Assembly: GCF_023159225.1 (NCBI RefSeq) | Contig: NC_063173.1 | Span: 8,222,852-8,286,851 of the forward strand | Direction: 5' to 3' | Length of the DNA stretch: 64,000 bases | Source of the DNA: Perognathus longimembris pacificus | Taxonomy: Eukaryota; Chordata; Mammalia; Rodentia; Heteromyidae | Part shown: piece after piece, positions 23,616 to 36,148 of the stretch | Layout: each line of letters begins with the position of its first letter | How positions within the stretch are numbered: position 1 is the stretch's first letter | Position numbers and translations under genes: made by a program | The notes under the pieces: model-generated | The model's input: the letters and a program-made list of their open reading frames with translations, nothing else | The model's database searches: none | What the model was told of the DNA's origin: nothing

Positions 23616-24044
23616 TTTAAAGGTTCTGGTTTGTTATAAGTGCATTCAGTTAGTAGGGAGACTACCTCACTGGCTACATTACATCTATGCTCTGAGGCCC
23701 CTTGTGAGGTACTTACATTTCCCTTGCTAAGTCCTAAGCCAAGGGTGCTTTGGACATTAGTACTCGTTAGGTCCTTAGGACCAGAGCCTGCCACCGTTTG
23801 TCCTGTCTCTCCTTCTCCCCGATGAGACTCACCACCAGGGGTAGCTGTTAGTGGCCTTGTGTAGGGACAAATCTACAGTACTGCCTTGCACCTTACTGTA
23901 GGCTGTTATCCTTCCTATTCATTCCCTGTCTCAAATCCTGCTAACATCATACACCCCCCCAGCCATCGTTAATGTGAAAAAACACCGGTCATATTCTCAA
24001 CCTCCCTTCACAGGGTAGTGTCACCACCAACGGAGCACCTTTTA

Positions 24045-24662
24045 TTTATTTATTTTTTCCCTCCCCCTTTCCCTTTCCCCCCATGAGTTTTTCAGTTGAT
24101 TTGCACCAAACAGTTTTGCAAGTATTGCTTTTATAGTCGTTTGTCTTTTTACCCTGTGCCTCTCGATTTTGGTATTCCCTTTCAGTTTCCTAGTTCTAAT
24201 GCCAGTATATACAGTTTCCAATGTACACAGATAAGATACAGAGATAGTGCAGGTACAACCACAGGAAGTGGATACAAGAGGGTCATCAATAATAGAAGCT
24301 ACGGTTTCATATCACATGTTGAAAGTAATTACAACAGTGATATAACAGCCATTTCCATAACATGGAGTCCATTTCACTTAGCATCATCTTATGTGTTCAT
24401 AAGGGTATAGCTATTGGGCTCTTGTGATCCTCTGCTGTGACTAGCCCAAACCTGTGCTAATTATTCCCTATGAGGGAGACCACAGATTCCATGTTTCTTT
24501 GGGTCTGACTCACTTCACTTGGTATAATTTTTTCCAAGTCCTTCCATTTCCTTACGAATGGGGCAATGTCTTTCTTTCTGATAGAGGCATAAAATTCCAT
24601 TGTGTATATGTACCACATTTTCCTGATCCATTCGTCTACTGAGGGGCATCTGGGTTGGTTAA
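24045..24662 (-). mobile_element. L1 3' end, antisense
   Basis: Contains 'aaaattccattgtgtatatg' and 'gaggggcatctgggttggtt', which on the minus strand match the end of L1 ORF2 and the start of the 3'UTR. The left part is the same 3'UTR as at 19525-19955. It is 5'-truncated. Confidence 0.85.
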
Positions 24663-24809
24663 TGGAAAACCTTTTTAAGCTTCTCTTTAATCTCTATTGT
24701 GTTCAGTGACCCCACCTCTATTCTCTCCCAAACCCTGTAAGCATGCCCACAAAACAATAGCCAACAAATGCCCCCACTGGAAGTTTCCTTTGCTCTCTAG
24801 TCTTGAACA

Positions 24810-24810
<1 letters not shown>

Positions 24811-24860
<50 letters not shown>
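24811..24860 (+). repeat. (AC)n microsatellite
   Basis: About 25 uninterrupted AC units. Confidence 0.97.
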
Positions 24861-24861
<1 letters not shown>

Positions 24862-25860
24862 GCCCCTTAAGGTGCTTCTCCCATTCCCTTCACCATCTCA
24901 GGACTTCTTCGAGATAGCTATTCCTTCACGCTCAGAAAACAACATCACACGCTCCTTTGAAGGGTGCGTACACGTCACCCTCTACAAAAATCATGATGGT
25001 GACCCTCATCACTGATCTCTCAGCTTTCTTTTGGCACCCAGTTCATGAGATTCCTTTTCCCCCTAGCCTGACCATACACACCCAGTGATGTGCTGGCCGT
25101 CCACAGGCAGAACATTATTGGATGCATGAACTCTTTTATTATATTCTACCCTTCCAGAACAACTCTAATCCTTTTATGTCACAAGGGTCACCTTGATGAA
25201 CTGCATCTATTGCTCTCTCTTGCTTGGAGTCCTAATAGGGCTTTGTCTTTTTCCCAGAGGCAAGGGTTCTGGCAGGAAACCAAAGGAAGAGAGATTTCGT
25301 TCTCCAACTCCTTTCTTCCCTGGCCATGTGGGTTAGCTTGGGTCTTGCAACCACAGGCTACACAGTTGTTGTGAGGCCCACCTAGAGCTGCTTAGTAGGT
25401 CTGGTAACTACTTTCCTGTTGTCCCTGGGAGTTGCTATTCCATGAGAGTTTCCACCACATTTAGTTTCCCTTAATCCTACCAATAACTTCCCATATATTT
25501 CCTTTGTTAAACCTCAAGTACCTGGTTTGAGTATACCTTTTGTCTCCTACTGGGAGACAAAGACTGGAGATAAAGATCTGGGAATTAACCCACTGGATTT
25601 AAAGCCAGGAAAGTTTAGACACTACCTAGAGGCTGAGTGTCACTAGAGGAAAAAAGCCAAGGATACACCTGGGATATGCTTTCTGTGAAAGTTGGGACCT
25701 GAAACCAAAAGGCATCATCACCAGAGACTTGAAAGAGAGATAGAGTAAGGAAAGTCTAAGGAAAATGCACATTACCCCTGGCTCAGCTCAATTCCTGACT
25801 GGTTTGAAATGTTTTGCTTCTAACACAATATAAAGATTGTAAATCTATCTTAGACACTAT
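24861..25860. other. Intergenic block, origin not recognised
   Basis: About 1 kb between the AC repeat and an L1 relic with no SINE. It may be the 5' part of the following L1 or an old LTR. No gene support was seen. Confidence 0.35.
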
Positions 25861-25879
25861 CTTCCTTTTGTATACCATT

Positions 25880-27330
25880 GCCAGCACATAAAACACATGA
25901 ATATGTAAAAGATACAGGAAAATAAAACTAAGAAACTGAAGAAAAGCCAAATATAGGAGACCTACAGATGATCTATTTAGGTAGAAAATAGACTAGAACT
26001 TCAAAAAATACTATCAAAGGAAATCAAGGAGAAAATAAAAATATAGAGAGTTCCAACAGAATTAGACTTAATATGTTATATATAGTATGTATATTACATA
26101 ATACACATATATATTATATATACACACATACATATATAATCTCAGCCAGAAGTGATGGAACATGCAGGCAGAAGAGACATAAAGTCAAGGCTAATCGTAT
26201 TTCAGGAAACAACAAAACCAAAACTACCTTCAAATATCTTACATGTGAAAATATACAAAATGTGAAAAGAAGTCTTAAAAATTGGATGGGTTTACTGCTA
26301 GACTGGATACAGAAGCAACAAGGTGTAGTGAAATGAAGATAAGTTGTTACCCCCAAATAGTCAAACACAGTCCCAGAGTGAATATAGAAAGAACAGTGTG
26401 GTAACAACCACAATGGACTAAGCAGTGCAAAATAGACAGCACTAGCATACCAACAGAGGGGCTAGCAGAAAGAACCCAAATATTTTAAGACACACTGGAT
26501 GAATTTTCCAAAACTCAACAAATCTCAACCACAACATCAAAGACAAAGCTAGGTGCTGGTGGCTCCCACCTGTATTCCTAGCTACTCAGGAGACTGAGAG
26601 CTGAGGATCAAGGCTAAAGCCAGCCCAGGCAGACAAATCAGAGACTCTACGGACAATGAACCAGCAGAATGCTGGACTAAAGGTGTGGCTCAAGTAGTAG
26701 AGTGCCAACCATGAGAAAGCGTAATAAAACCACAGGCCCCAAGTTCAAGCTTCAGTACCAGCACAAACATGCACACGTGCGCACACACACACCTCACATC
26801 GATACATTAATGTCAAGGAAAATATGGCAGTTCAAGAGGAGAAATAGTAACTTTCAAGGGAGCAACACTAAGGCTTCAAGGCAGATCTTTCAGCTGAAAT
26901 TATGGAAGAAAGAAGGCAATGGAAAACTACCTGTGCAGTACTGAAAGGGTGGAAAAGAAGCCAAACTAGAATGTACACAGAAAAAAAATTATTTTATAAA
27001 CAATAGGCAAACCTGAACTACAAAGTATTGAAAGGGGCTCCTGATTGAAACACGAGGAAGAAATGAAAGGCAGAAGGATCTGTAAACGATTTGAATGTTT
27101 AAACAACAATTAACATCGTGGAACTTAATACAAGGAGGCAAACCAACAAAAACAGCACAAAGGGGAGCTGAAAGGGGTTAGAATGTTTGAAAAACAGTAA
27201 AAATTCCAGTGTGTGATAATTTGAGAGCGTATAATTATAGGGTAGCCAATACAATAAAAAGCACGGGTCAAGTTACGAGATGACGAAGTTAAGTGGAATA
27301 GTAAAAGATGTGGTTTTCCCCCTGATCACC
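25880..27330 (+). mobile_element. Old L1/HAL1 relic, ORF1-containing part
   Basis: Phrases such as 'atgaattttccaaaactcaa' and 'cagctgaaattatggaag', with A-rich helical-coding sequence, follow the order of the L1/HAL1 ORF1 region. All frames are broken. It is interrupted by a B1-Geo at 26548-26765. Confidence 0.6.
26548..26765 (+). mobile_element. B1-Geo dimeric SINE inside an L1 relic
   Basis: Forward copy: 'aggtgctggtggctcccacc' to 'ttcaagcttcagtaccagc', followed by a short CA-rich tail. Confidence 0.87.
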
Positions 27331-27469
27331 CTTTCTCAGCCTCTTGATTGCCGGGCTCGCGGGCGGGCACCGCCACGCCCGTCCATCACCAGTTCCGGTT
27401 TCAAAAGCGCCTGCTTTACATGTTCAGAACAGAAGGTAGAGGAGTTGAAGGAAGGAGTTGTACTCAATA

Positions 27470-27560
27470 TGCCGGGCACGGTGACCCATGCTTGTAATGC
27501 CAGGACGTGGGAGGCTGAGGGGGGGGGTGGGCGTGGGAGCTCAGCCGGAGCTGCAAAGTG
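27470..27560 (+). mobile_element. B1 monomer
   Basis: Forward B1 start 'gccgggcacggtgacccatg' with 'tgggaggctgagg', then a G-rich run. Confidence 0.75.
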
Positions 27561-27663
27561 ACACCCCGCACACGATCACAGAACAAGATGGCGCATTCCT
27601 AGCAGCAAGTACATTATGTGTACGTGGGGTATACACGCTCCAGTTAAAAGACAAAGTCCAGTG

Positions 27664-27712
27664 CTCACACACACACACACACACGCACACACACACGCAC
27701 ACACACACACAA
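27664..27712 (+). repeat. (CA)n microsatellite with CG interruptions
   Basis: About 24 CA units, with GCAC steps at regular points. Confidence 0.95.
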
Positions 27713-28084
27713 AGACAAGAGCTATTTATAAAGCCCCCAACTGCAAAATAAGCCAGGGAGTCCTGGTACCAGCAGACCATCTGGTAGTCCAAGCAACAGT
27801 GGAAAGCCACCGTCCCCATCACCTTAAGTCCCCCATGGGGATTCGATCTGACAATGACCCCGCTCACAAGGCAGGCCAGCAGTGGAGCTGCACAGTTCCC
27901 CAGCTCTCAGTGCCATAACCCAGTGCCGTCGTGGCGTGGGCCCTGTTGTTGGAGACAGCGCAGGTGCAGAAGCCCGCAGCCGCCGTCGGAAGTGACTGGG
28001 CGAGGGGCGCTGAGGAGAGGGGGGCTGCGGAGCGGTGGGTAAAGCTTCCAATGCTACGCTTCATGGAAACAGAAAAAGCAATCT

Positions 28085-28900
28085 AAGAACTCGCTGGAGG
28101 GGAGCACAAGGTACCAAGTCACCCAAGAGAGCCAGGAAAAAGAACAATGCTGGAGGAATCACAACACTCGGTTTCAAATTATACTCCCAGCCACGGTAAC
28201 AAAAACAGCGCATATGGCATTGGCATTAAAAAAATACGTAGACCAGTGAACTAAAATAGAGGATCCAGAAATAATCTCACGCAATCTCAGCCATGTGATT
28301 CTTGGCAGAGATGCCAGAAACATATGCTGCAGATAAGACAGTCTCTTCAGTAAAGGGTGCTGAGAAAACTGGATCACGCGGAGAACTACTGTAGAAAAAT
28401 CAAAGTCTATAGCAACTCCAGATACTCAAAGACACAACTTTGAAATGACAACAGGGAAACAGGGAGAAAACGCAACACACTGGCATAGGCAAGGATTCCA
28501 AGTCCCAGAAATAATAATGAGAACAGACAAATGGATTGTGTCACATTCAAAAAAGTGTCTGCACAGCAAAGGAGACAAGTGTCTAGAATGGGAAGAAAGC
28601 TTTGTATCCATCGGACAGGGGGTTAATAACAAGAAAATATATGCCAAAATATTAAGCACCAAATGAGCAAAAACTTAAAAGAGAAAATACATTAACCAAT
28701 AAATAAATGAACTGCCCAGACATTTCCCAAAAGATAAAAGTACAAATGGCCAATGAATACATGAAAAAATGTTCACCGTCTGTAGTTTTTTGGCCTCCCA
28801 TGAAGTACACACAGAAGAGGAGACCGTCATACTAAGTGGAAATAAATCAGTCAGAAAGACAAAAGGTCACGTTTTCTCTTATATGTAGAATTTAAGCAAA
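28085..28900 (+). mobile_element. L1 ORF2 3' part and 3'UTR relic
   Basis: Runs in canonical order: 'acaatgctggaggaatcaca', 'gacagtctcttcagtaaagg', 'aaaactggatcacg', 'acaaatggccaatgaat', and 'ctcttatatgtagaattta'. Together these match L1 ORF2 from the ELxxYY/LFNKW region to its end, with frames disrupted. Confidence 0.85.
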
Positions 28901-29052
28901 AGAGAGGGTGGGAGGGAGAATTGGAGGGGGGATAGAGGGAGGGGAATATGAAAGTAAAGGGGACTATTGGAGAAGAGGAGGACAAGCGAGCGAGAGGGAG
29001 GGTAAGGAGGACAAGGGAGAAGAATGAGAGGAATGAGGGATGAGAATATGGT

Positions 29053-29084
<32 letters not shown>

Positions 29085-29085
29085 A
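28900..29085 (+). repeat. GA-rich tract and (AC)n microsatellite
   Basis: GGGAGG/GAGAGG purine-rich sequence runs to 29046, then about 15 AC units (29052-29081). It follows the L1 3' end, where a G/A-rich 3'UTR tract is usual. Confidence 0.85.
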
Positions 29086-29127
29086 AACCCATTTTGCATA
29101 GTTGATAAATACTAATGTGTTCGTGTG

Positions 29128-29342
29128 TGTGAATGAGCACTGGGGTTTAAGCTCAGGAACGAAAGCGCTGGTACTCGAGGCTAGCCTCTATGGTTTGAGC
29201 CACACCTCCACTTCAAGCTTCTTAGTGGTTAACTGGAAATAGAGGCTCACAGCCTTGCTCGCCTGGGCTGGCTTCCAATCTCGATCCTCAGATCTCTGCC
29301 GCCTAAGTAACTAGAACTGCAGACACGAGCTACCAGCTTCTA
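29128..29342 (-). mobile_element. B1-Geo dimeric SINE (diverged)
   Basis: Reverse copy: 'ggggtttaagctcaggaacg' to 'gcagacacgagctaccagc'. Confidence 0.78.
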
Positions 29343-29545
29343 GCAAAGAAATTTTGTATGCCAGCATGGTGGGTGAATTCAGGGCCTGATGCTTTTGCAC
29401 TCTACCATGCGAGCCAAAGCCTCAGGTGTTCATAGAAGCTCTGTACACTGGGGGGAACCATTCAGCCACCGCTTGCGGTGAGGTTGGCAGCTCTAGGATC
29501 CTGACCTCCTACTCGGGATCTGCTGGATGATGGTAAAGTGCAGAC

Positions 29546-29548
<3 letters not shown>

Positions 29549-29595
<47 letters not shown>
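29549..29595 (+). repeat. (GT)n microsatellite
   Basis: About 23 GT units. Confidence 0.97.
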
Positions 29596-29598
<3 letters not shown>

Positions 29599-29884
29599 AA
29601 CAGGATTCACAGGCATATTTGCTTCTAAGCCCTAGAGTGAGGACACTGGAGCGATTCAGGGAATGGCAGGCTAGGGCATTTTTGTGGCAAGAAAGGGCTG
29701 TTTGTTAAGTCTTCTTGCTCCTTGCTAATCTCACTGGGCCCCAACAACAGTTCTCTGTATTTTTCTTGGAATAAACAGGCTTTTGCACTAAAGGCAAGGA
29801 AATATGCCCTCAAGCAACAGAGGCTTTCTAAATATTAGTGACTTTAACTTGAGTAAGTATTTCCACTTCCCACTCCTATTGCTT

Positions 29885-30635
29885 GGGGGGGGGGGGGGTC
29901 TGATTCCCAGAAGAAAGGCTACTTTTTTCACCATGATTTTTACACAGCTACGTGTTTGACCATGCTGTTCTTAATGGGGTAAGTGCGAAAAACCTTTCTG
30001 ATTCTTAATGGAAAGCTTTTCAGATTTTTAGCCTAGCAAACGAGTTTTACAATGACTGCGAACTCAGATATTGTCACTGATTCTTACAAGGCTTTTTCAG
30101 CATCTCCTTCCTCCTAATCCTGTAGTGAACTTGCTGACCTCTAGCCTTCTTGAGTCAGCGCCATCTTTTTTGTAGTCTCAGCTATAAAAATATGCTAGCT
30201 CTGGCAACATTCTCCTAAGAGGAATGGAAATTTAACTGTTAGAATCCCCTCTACACAACTGGCCCAAGTACAGCGGGGCACTTCTACCTGAATGTTCTCA
30301 GACACCGAATCAAGGATTGCTCTAGTTCAAGTGCACTAATAACTTTGGACCTATGATACTCCTTGACTGTTACACTTGGTTTTCACATAGTTTTCTCCTA
30401 GGCACTTGAAAAAGGGTCTTATATATAAATGTCAATGAAGGATACAACTTTCAGCTGGATCTTAAAACCTAACTTACCCAGTCCTAATAGTTTGAATCTG
30501 CTTTTCATTCTAGAATGTTTCACCTTTCTTGTTCACTGAAATATTTCAACTGTTCATTCTAAGATTTCTCAGACCTTACATCATAGGGTCTTGAATCACT
30601 GATTAGGGAGGAAAATCCTCAAAATTTGCAATTCT
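29885..30635. other. Intergenic, nothing recognised
   Basis: Starts with a G13 run (29885-29897). The remaining 0.7 kb shows no exon, SINE or tandem repeat that I can support. Confidence 0.55.
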
Positions 30636-30639
30636 AAAC

Positions 30640-30850
30640 CAGAAACCAGTGGCTCATACATGTAATCCTAGCTCCTCAGGAGGCTGAGATCTAAAGATCA
30701 CAACTTGAAGCGAGCTCAAAGAAAAGACCAAGACTAGCTCCAATTAATTGGCAAAAAGCTGTAGTGGAGGCATGGCTCAAGTGGTAGTGGGCCAACAATG
30801 GAAGCACCAGACTCAGTTAAAAGCCCTGGTACCAGAACCTAAAAAAACAA
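30640..30850 (+). mobile_element. B1-Geo dimeric SINE
   Basis: Forward copy: 'cagtggctcatacatgtaat' through 'ctggtaccagaacc', with an A-rich tail. Confidence 0.85.
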
Positions 30851-31405
30851 AACCAAACAATAAAAGGCCCCAAACCCCAAACCTGGCAAGTCTTTTAACA
30901 AAAATTGTATGAGTATAAAACTTACCTTCAAAACCCCCGTTTTCTGTCCCAATACATTCAGTTCATCCAAATAAAAGGTTTCTGGCTTCCTTTGTAGCCA
31001 TACAACCAAGTTGTGCCCTATGGAATGCGGACAGTGGCGAGCTCTTCTCTTCCTTTCTCCATCTTGCTGCTTCCTGGGTGAGCAAGCAGCTCAGCCACGC
31101 AGGACCCAATGGGAAGCTGAGTGACACCTTCATACCGCGCACAGGGAAGGAACAAGTGATGGCAGCTGGTGAGAGGTGTTAAGTGCGGAACCAGATACCT
31201 AACACCCACTCAAAGTAGACACCCCAAACTTTGTGGAGCCAAGTGCCCATGAACTTCCACATACTCATGGAGGAAAATAAGCATCCATTTTATTTAGATA
31301 ATTGTTAGTGTGTTTTGTTAAATACAACCAAAATGAATCCTAATAGAGGCTCAAAGTTCCACAAAGATGTTAACGTTTTTAATGATAAAATGTAGCCTTG
31401 TTGGA

Positions 31406-31650
31406 CACTGGGTGGCTCAGGCCTGTAACTGTAGCTACGCAGGAGGCTGAGGTCTGAGGATTGTGGCTCAAAGCCAGCCTGGGCAAGAAAGTCCGTGAGA
31501 GACTCTCTGGAACTTAGCCACCTGAACACTGGACATGGGGCTAGTCCAGCTAGTTAGCAGAGCTAGCCAAGCGGCAGAGCACTAACCTTAAGCGAAAAGG
31601 CTCCAGGGCAGTGCTAGGCTGTGCGTTCAAGCCCCACAACAGGCAAACTG
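31406..31650 (+). mobile_element. B1-Geo dimeric SINE
   Basis: Forward copy: 'gggtggctcaggcctgtaac' through 'ttcaagccccacaacaggc'. Confidence 0.85.
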
Positions 31651-31749
31651 AAATGAGCAAACGTTGGGCATGGTGGCACAGGGCCTGCCCGCCCACGAGG
31701 GAAGCAGGGGAGCAACGCTGAGACAGCGAGCAAGGCCCAAGGCTGCTCC

Positions 31750-32480
31750 CCCACCCAAGGCCTGAGCTGGACGCCAAGCCTCTCTGGGCGCGTGGAAACC
31801 GTGTGCGGTCCCGGTGGGCGTGTGGGCCTGGTGGTCGCCTTTTCTCGGTACGCCGTGAAAGCCCACGGACATCCGGCCAGCTGTCTCCTCAGGCGGGGGC
31901 TGAAGGGGCGGGCGGCGCTGCCCGGGGACGCGGGGCTTCGGGTGGCACCGGCATGTGCCACCTGGGGTTGGGTTCTCTGCTCGGGAAGGCGGCGGGTGTG
32001 GACGGCGTGGGAGGAAGAAGGGCTTCCCGATGCCAAGGGGGCCCCGGCGGGCCCTCGCTCCAGCCGTCGCGGTCGTCCCAGGCGATGTCTAACGCTAGCC
32101 GCGCCTGGATGCTCGCTCCCAACACCGCGCAGTCGGGAGAGCCCGGATCGGAACACGGGCTGCGAAGCACACTCTTCCGTGGAACCGAAGCCTTCCGGGG
32201 ACAGGCTGTCGTAAATCCCTCCTTCATTCGCCTTCCTCACACCCCCGAGGCAGGCTCCCCACGCACGCCCTTCGCCATGGCTGCTCCTCTCCCGGTGACA
32301 GAGGAACCTCAGTCTCCCCTCCTCCCCCAGCCGGAAGCGCTTCCTTGTCCCCGCGGACTGTCGGATCCACTCCTACCCCACCAGTCCTGCCCAGACAGGG
32401 GCATTCCCAAGCCTTCCGGACAGAGTGTTGCTGTTCATACAAAATGGGCCGCCCTTACACTCGCTTCAACCTGAGACAAC
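31750..32480. other. CpG-rich intergenic block
   Basis: A GC- and CpG-dense stretch ('ggggcgggcggcgctgcccg', 'ccgtcgcggtcgtcccagg') surrounded by ordinary DNA. Long overlapping open frames occur on both strands (223 codons + at 31803-32474, 208 codons - at 31614-32240). GC-rich DNA has few stops by chance, the peptides are unlike any family I know, and they overlap a SINE, so I do not call a gene. It could be an orphan CpG island or the promoter of a non-coding RNA. Confidence 0.55.
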
Positions 32481-32559
32481 TTCCACATACACACCCACAA
32501 AAGCACGTGTGACAAGTGCCATTCCACGTACTAGTATGCTGTAGGGTGGCTATGAGTTA

Positions 32560-32830
32560 GATCACAGGGGTTCCATCTCAAAGGCCAATCCCAGCACATG
32601 GAGCTCGAGGCGGTCAGAGGCTAGGCTGGGCTACACACGGTCTCAAGAGTAACAACCACCCCCCCCCCCCAACAAAAACAATTAGAAAGCAACTCAGCTG
32701 GGTGTTGGTTATGCACATCTGCAATCCCCACTACTTGAGAGATTGGGAAGATGCTGTTTTGAGCCCACCATAGCTAGCAGTGGAATGCAGTCTCAAGAAG
32801 GGGGAGGGGGGGGAGGGAAGGAGGGAGGGA
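32560..32830 (+). mobile_element. Two B1-like fragments
   Basis: One at about 32580-32665 ('aatcccagcacatggagctc') and one at about 32697-32800 ('gctgggtgttggttatgcac'). Both lack Geo parts. The second runs into a GGGA tract. Confidence 0.6.
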
Positions 32831-33011
32831 GAAAACCCACCCTGAAGTCAGTTCAAGGTCAATGACCTAATCTGAGTCTGTTTTCTCAACCATCATACAA
32901 AAGGCATCAGCAAAGTGTCTTTTGCTTTATGAAAAGGTTGAAGTGGAAATAAGAACAGGTTGGCAACTCCTGCCTAAAACAATGAACGTAGGGAATCAGA
33001 AATGATGCCTT

Positions 33012-33262
33012 CAGCTGGCTGCTGGCGGCTCACCCCTGTAATCCTAGCTACTCAGGAGGCTGGGATCTGAGGACTGCTGTTCAAAGCCAGCCCGGGCAGG
33101 AAAGATGGTGAGACTCATCTCCAATAAACTACTCAAAAATGCCAGAAGAGGCACTGTGATTCAAGTGGTAGAGTGCTAGCAAAAAAAAGAAGAAAAAAAA
33201 GAAAAAGCGCTTGGCACCCAGGCCCAGAGTTCAAGCGGCAGGACTGGCAAAAATAAAGATAG
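33012..33262 (+). mobile_element. B1-Geo dimeric SINE
   Basis: Forward copy: 'ctgctggcggctcacccctg' to 'gcggcaggactggc'. An A/G-rich insert interrupts the Geo monomer. Confidence 0.88.
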
Positions 33263-33511
33263 ATTGTGACATTACAGATTAAATGGACAGCAACCTGTAA
33301 TCTCCATTTGACCTTTTAGGTTATTACCACAGATGGACTCTTTCTGCTGGCTACTAGCATTTTTTTGGCCAGCTGTTTCCTATTTGATCCCACTTAGTTT
33401 CCTGTATTTTCTGACCTCTTACAATTGCTTACATTTATATACCATTTAACCTCTTTGAAGCTGTATTTTATTATAGGGCTCCTCCCACTCCTTTTTCCTT
33501 CCCCAAACATG

Positions 33512-33585
33512 TCTTTTGGTGTTAGGAATGAAACACAGGGCCTCAGGCACTACTACTGAGCTCTGTGCTCAGCCCGCCCCTTTGC
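33512..33585 (-). mobile_element. ID-like monomer
   Basis: Reverse unit 'gaaacacagggcctcaggca' with 'tgctcagcccgccc'. It is diverged. Confidence 0.45.
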
Positions 33586-33835
33586 AAGTGCTCCCTAGCA
33601 AATATTTTAACACCTGTTAACTGGGCTTACGGTCCTATTCTGTTCCCGTTTTAGGTCCAATACCACAAGTTGTAACTGACTGTGCTTTCATAAGACAAAG
33701 GACTCTTGTCCCTTCACTTCTACTTTTGACACACTTGCGAAGCAAATCTTGCCCGAAATGGATTTTAAGTTCTGAATATCAGAAGTTGCCATAAAAGATT
33801 AGCTCCCGATGACAACTGATAGAAAAACCCAGCAA

Positions 33836-34010
33836 TACTGGGCAGGTAGGTCATGCCTGGAATTCTAACAGGAGGTTGAGATCTGATGATCAGGGCTCAC
33901 AGCCAGCCTGGGCAAGCAAAGTCTGTGAGATGTATCTCCAATAAACTACTAAAAAAGGCAGATGCGGGGATGTGGCTTGTGGAAGAGTGTCAGCCCTGAG
34001 CAGGACACCT
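33836..34010 (+). mobile_element. B1-Geo dimeric SINE (3'-truncated)
   Basis: Forward copy: 'aggtaggtcatgcctggaat' to 'gtgtcagccctgagca'. It is the last SINE I can identify before the SINE-free PICALM 3' region. Confidence 0.8.
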
Positions 34011-34809
34011 GCCTGCTTGCTTCCTGATTTGGGCAGAATCCTCTTTTGATTTCTATCTGTAAAGCAGAATGTAGGTAACTGCTACCCAACCTTGTCCAAA
34101 AGATGTTTGGATTATAAAAGGGAGTAATTATGAAGCATTCAGAGGTATACTACCAAAAGAAGTAAAAAACCAAATCATAAACCTTAAAACAGTCCAAACA
34201 CTGGAAGATACAAATTAAAATTTACATCAAGGAAGCTAACATAGAAAGTACAATGTTCAAGGTTATATGAAAATGGTTTAATGGTACTTTAACTTAAACC
34301 AGCAAAATTATTTTTTATAAAAAGTAAAAAAGACAGAGTGGTAAAATGAAACAAAGCACACTGGCTAAAGATTATATTTTTCTAATCATGGCAAATATTA
34401 TTCAGCTATTTATCAATGCCAAACTTTAACTTTATCATGTACTCCAAATCCTCGTTTTGTGGGGCTGTTTGCTTTGGGACAGGATTTCTCATGGAACTCA
34501 CGTCTCACTGCCTCCCAAGTAGAAATTTCATATGTACCAAAAGCTTTACACTTACCTTTATGAAGGCATCTGAACAGAAGGCAAAAAAAAAAAAACCCCA
34601 TAACAATTATATAGTTCAGTTTGTCAGCAAGAGTCTAGAAAGTAACAAAACTCGCAAAGATAAATCTTTTTGGAAATTTAAATAAAGCAAATTTTACATT
34701 TTATTAAATCAGCAAATATAATCAGCTGGGTATAATTTTATTAGAAAAAATGATTAAAAAATGAAAAGAAAAAACAAAATGCACCTCAGACTAGAATACC
34801 ATAACAAAA

Positions 34810-36148
34810 GTTTTGTGGAAGCTGCATTTTATTTGAAAATCCACCCATTTTGCTAACATACATTTTAATATTGTAAACAAAAATATAATCTGCAGAGACA
34901 ATGCAACAAGTATGCTTAAACTCATGTACAGAATTGCTTTCCTACAATGAACTGTCCTCCTCGAGGTCCCTCTTAACCCAAGCGTATGATGTATTTACAC
35001 AAAGCACCGATCAACAGTGCGGTTTAATTCTTCGGTAACTAAACTCTTGGCTAGACATTAACTTTAAAGATACTATTTCCCCTTATTTAAAAGGTACATG
35101 ATCATAACATGGCACAAGCCAAATAAAAAGTTCAAGAATTTTGTTTCCCTCCCCTCCCCAATAATATCTCCTAGAGTTTTACTGAAAAGAAGGAAAGTCT
35201 TGAAGTGAAAGCAATTCCTCACATTCATTTTGGAAAGGCCCTAATGTCAAATGGAAAATAATGACATGCCAAGCACAAAGCAGTAAAGATCCTTCCCAAT
35301 GCACTAATGCTGAATTTTCTATGTAGTGCTTTTCCTAGTCAGTGAACTGTTCCCTTGCAAAATCCCAGGCACAGAATTGACTATAAGGATTAATGCATTT
35401 ATAATGCTTCCCTAAATCCCATAGAGACTGAGATTCTTAAAATATCCAGACCTATGGATTTGCCTTAAAATATTTAGTGCTCTGTATGTCAGCTGAAAAG
35501 CATTCTGAATCAGATTCATTCTTGTGGATAAAAATCAAACATACTGTGTACATCCATACTCATCTTCATAAGGAGGTTTGATACAATATTAATGTTACGT
35601 AAAACTGATAATCATAAATAAATACAAATACTTAAGGAATGTCTACTGCAAACTGAATATAAATTTTTAAAAGGAAATGTTAATTTCAGTTATGGTTTCG
35701 GTGTCGGTGAGGACTTGAGAAAACAAAGATAATGCATAATTAAGAATTATGATTTTGATCCCCCAATAAGTCCTGTTGAATACAGTAAAGGACATAGCTC
35801 TTCTCTCCAGGCAGCATTTCCAAGTACAAATTTCACACTTTCCAAATAAGGGCTTTTCTTGGTAGGTTACTGGTTATGGGTATTAATAGGAGTTGAAAGA
35901 ACTGAAAGGTTAGTCACCAAAAAAGACGGATCTTAGTCTTAAATCATGGCAATTCTTGGCTTTATAAACTGTATTGATAACCTTCTCCTATAAACTAGTC
36001 CCAATTTCCTTCACGGGCTTTCACGGGGTTACTGTAGCATTCTAATGGAAGAAGAATTTAAGAGACAGCAGTTTAAATTTTGCTGGAAGTAAGGATTCGC
36101 CACTTGAGCACTTGTCTTTTTGGAATAACTCCATTCTCTTCCATCTAG
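34810..36148 (-). other. PICALM: PICALM 3'UTR (approximate end)
   Basis: About 1.3 kb of SINE-free, AT-rich, single-copy sequence follows the PICALM stop on the minus strand. The left end is inferred from a minus-strand AATAAA at 34828-34833 plus about 20 bases. Longer forms are possible, as further A/T-rich hexamers lie to the left. Confidence 0.65.
34828..34833 (-). promoter_or_regulatory. Candidate polyadenylation signal for PICALM
   Basis: The plus strand reads TTTATT, i.e. AATAAA on the PICALM strand, about 1.3 kb past the stop. It is a good position for the main 3' end, but other signals cannot be excluded. Confidence 0.5.

Larger units (their letters stand above)
22989..23640 (+). other. 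CCDC83: CCDC83 3'UTR (approximate)
   Basis: Non-coding sequence follows the TGA up to the first good AATAAA hexamer at 23610-23615. The end is inferred as about 20-25 bases after the hexamer. A B1-Geo SINE (23316-23515) lies inside it. No GT-rich downstream element was assessed, so the boundary is tentative. Confidence 0.5.

Noticed and set aside
31614..32474. 223-codon (+) and 208-codon (-) open frames
   Set aside because: They overlap on opposite strands in GC-rich DNA where stops are rare, start inside or beside SINE sequence, and match no family I recognise.
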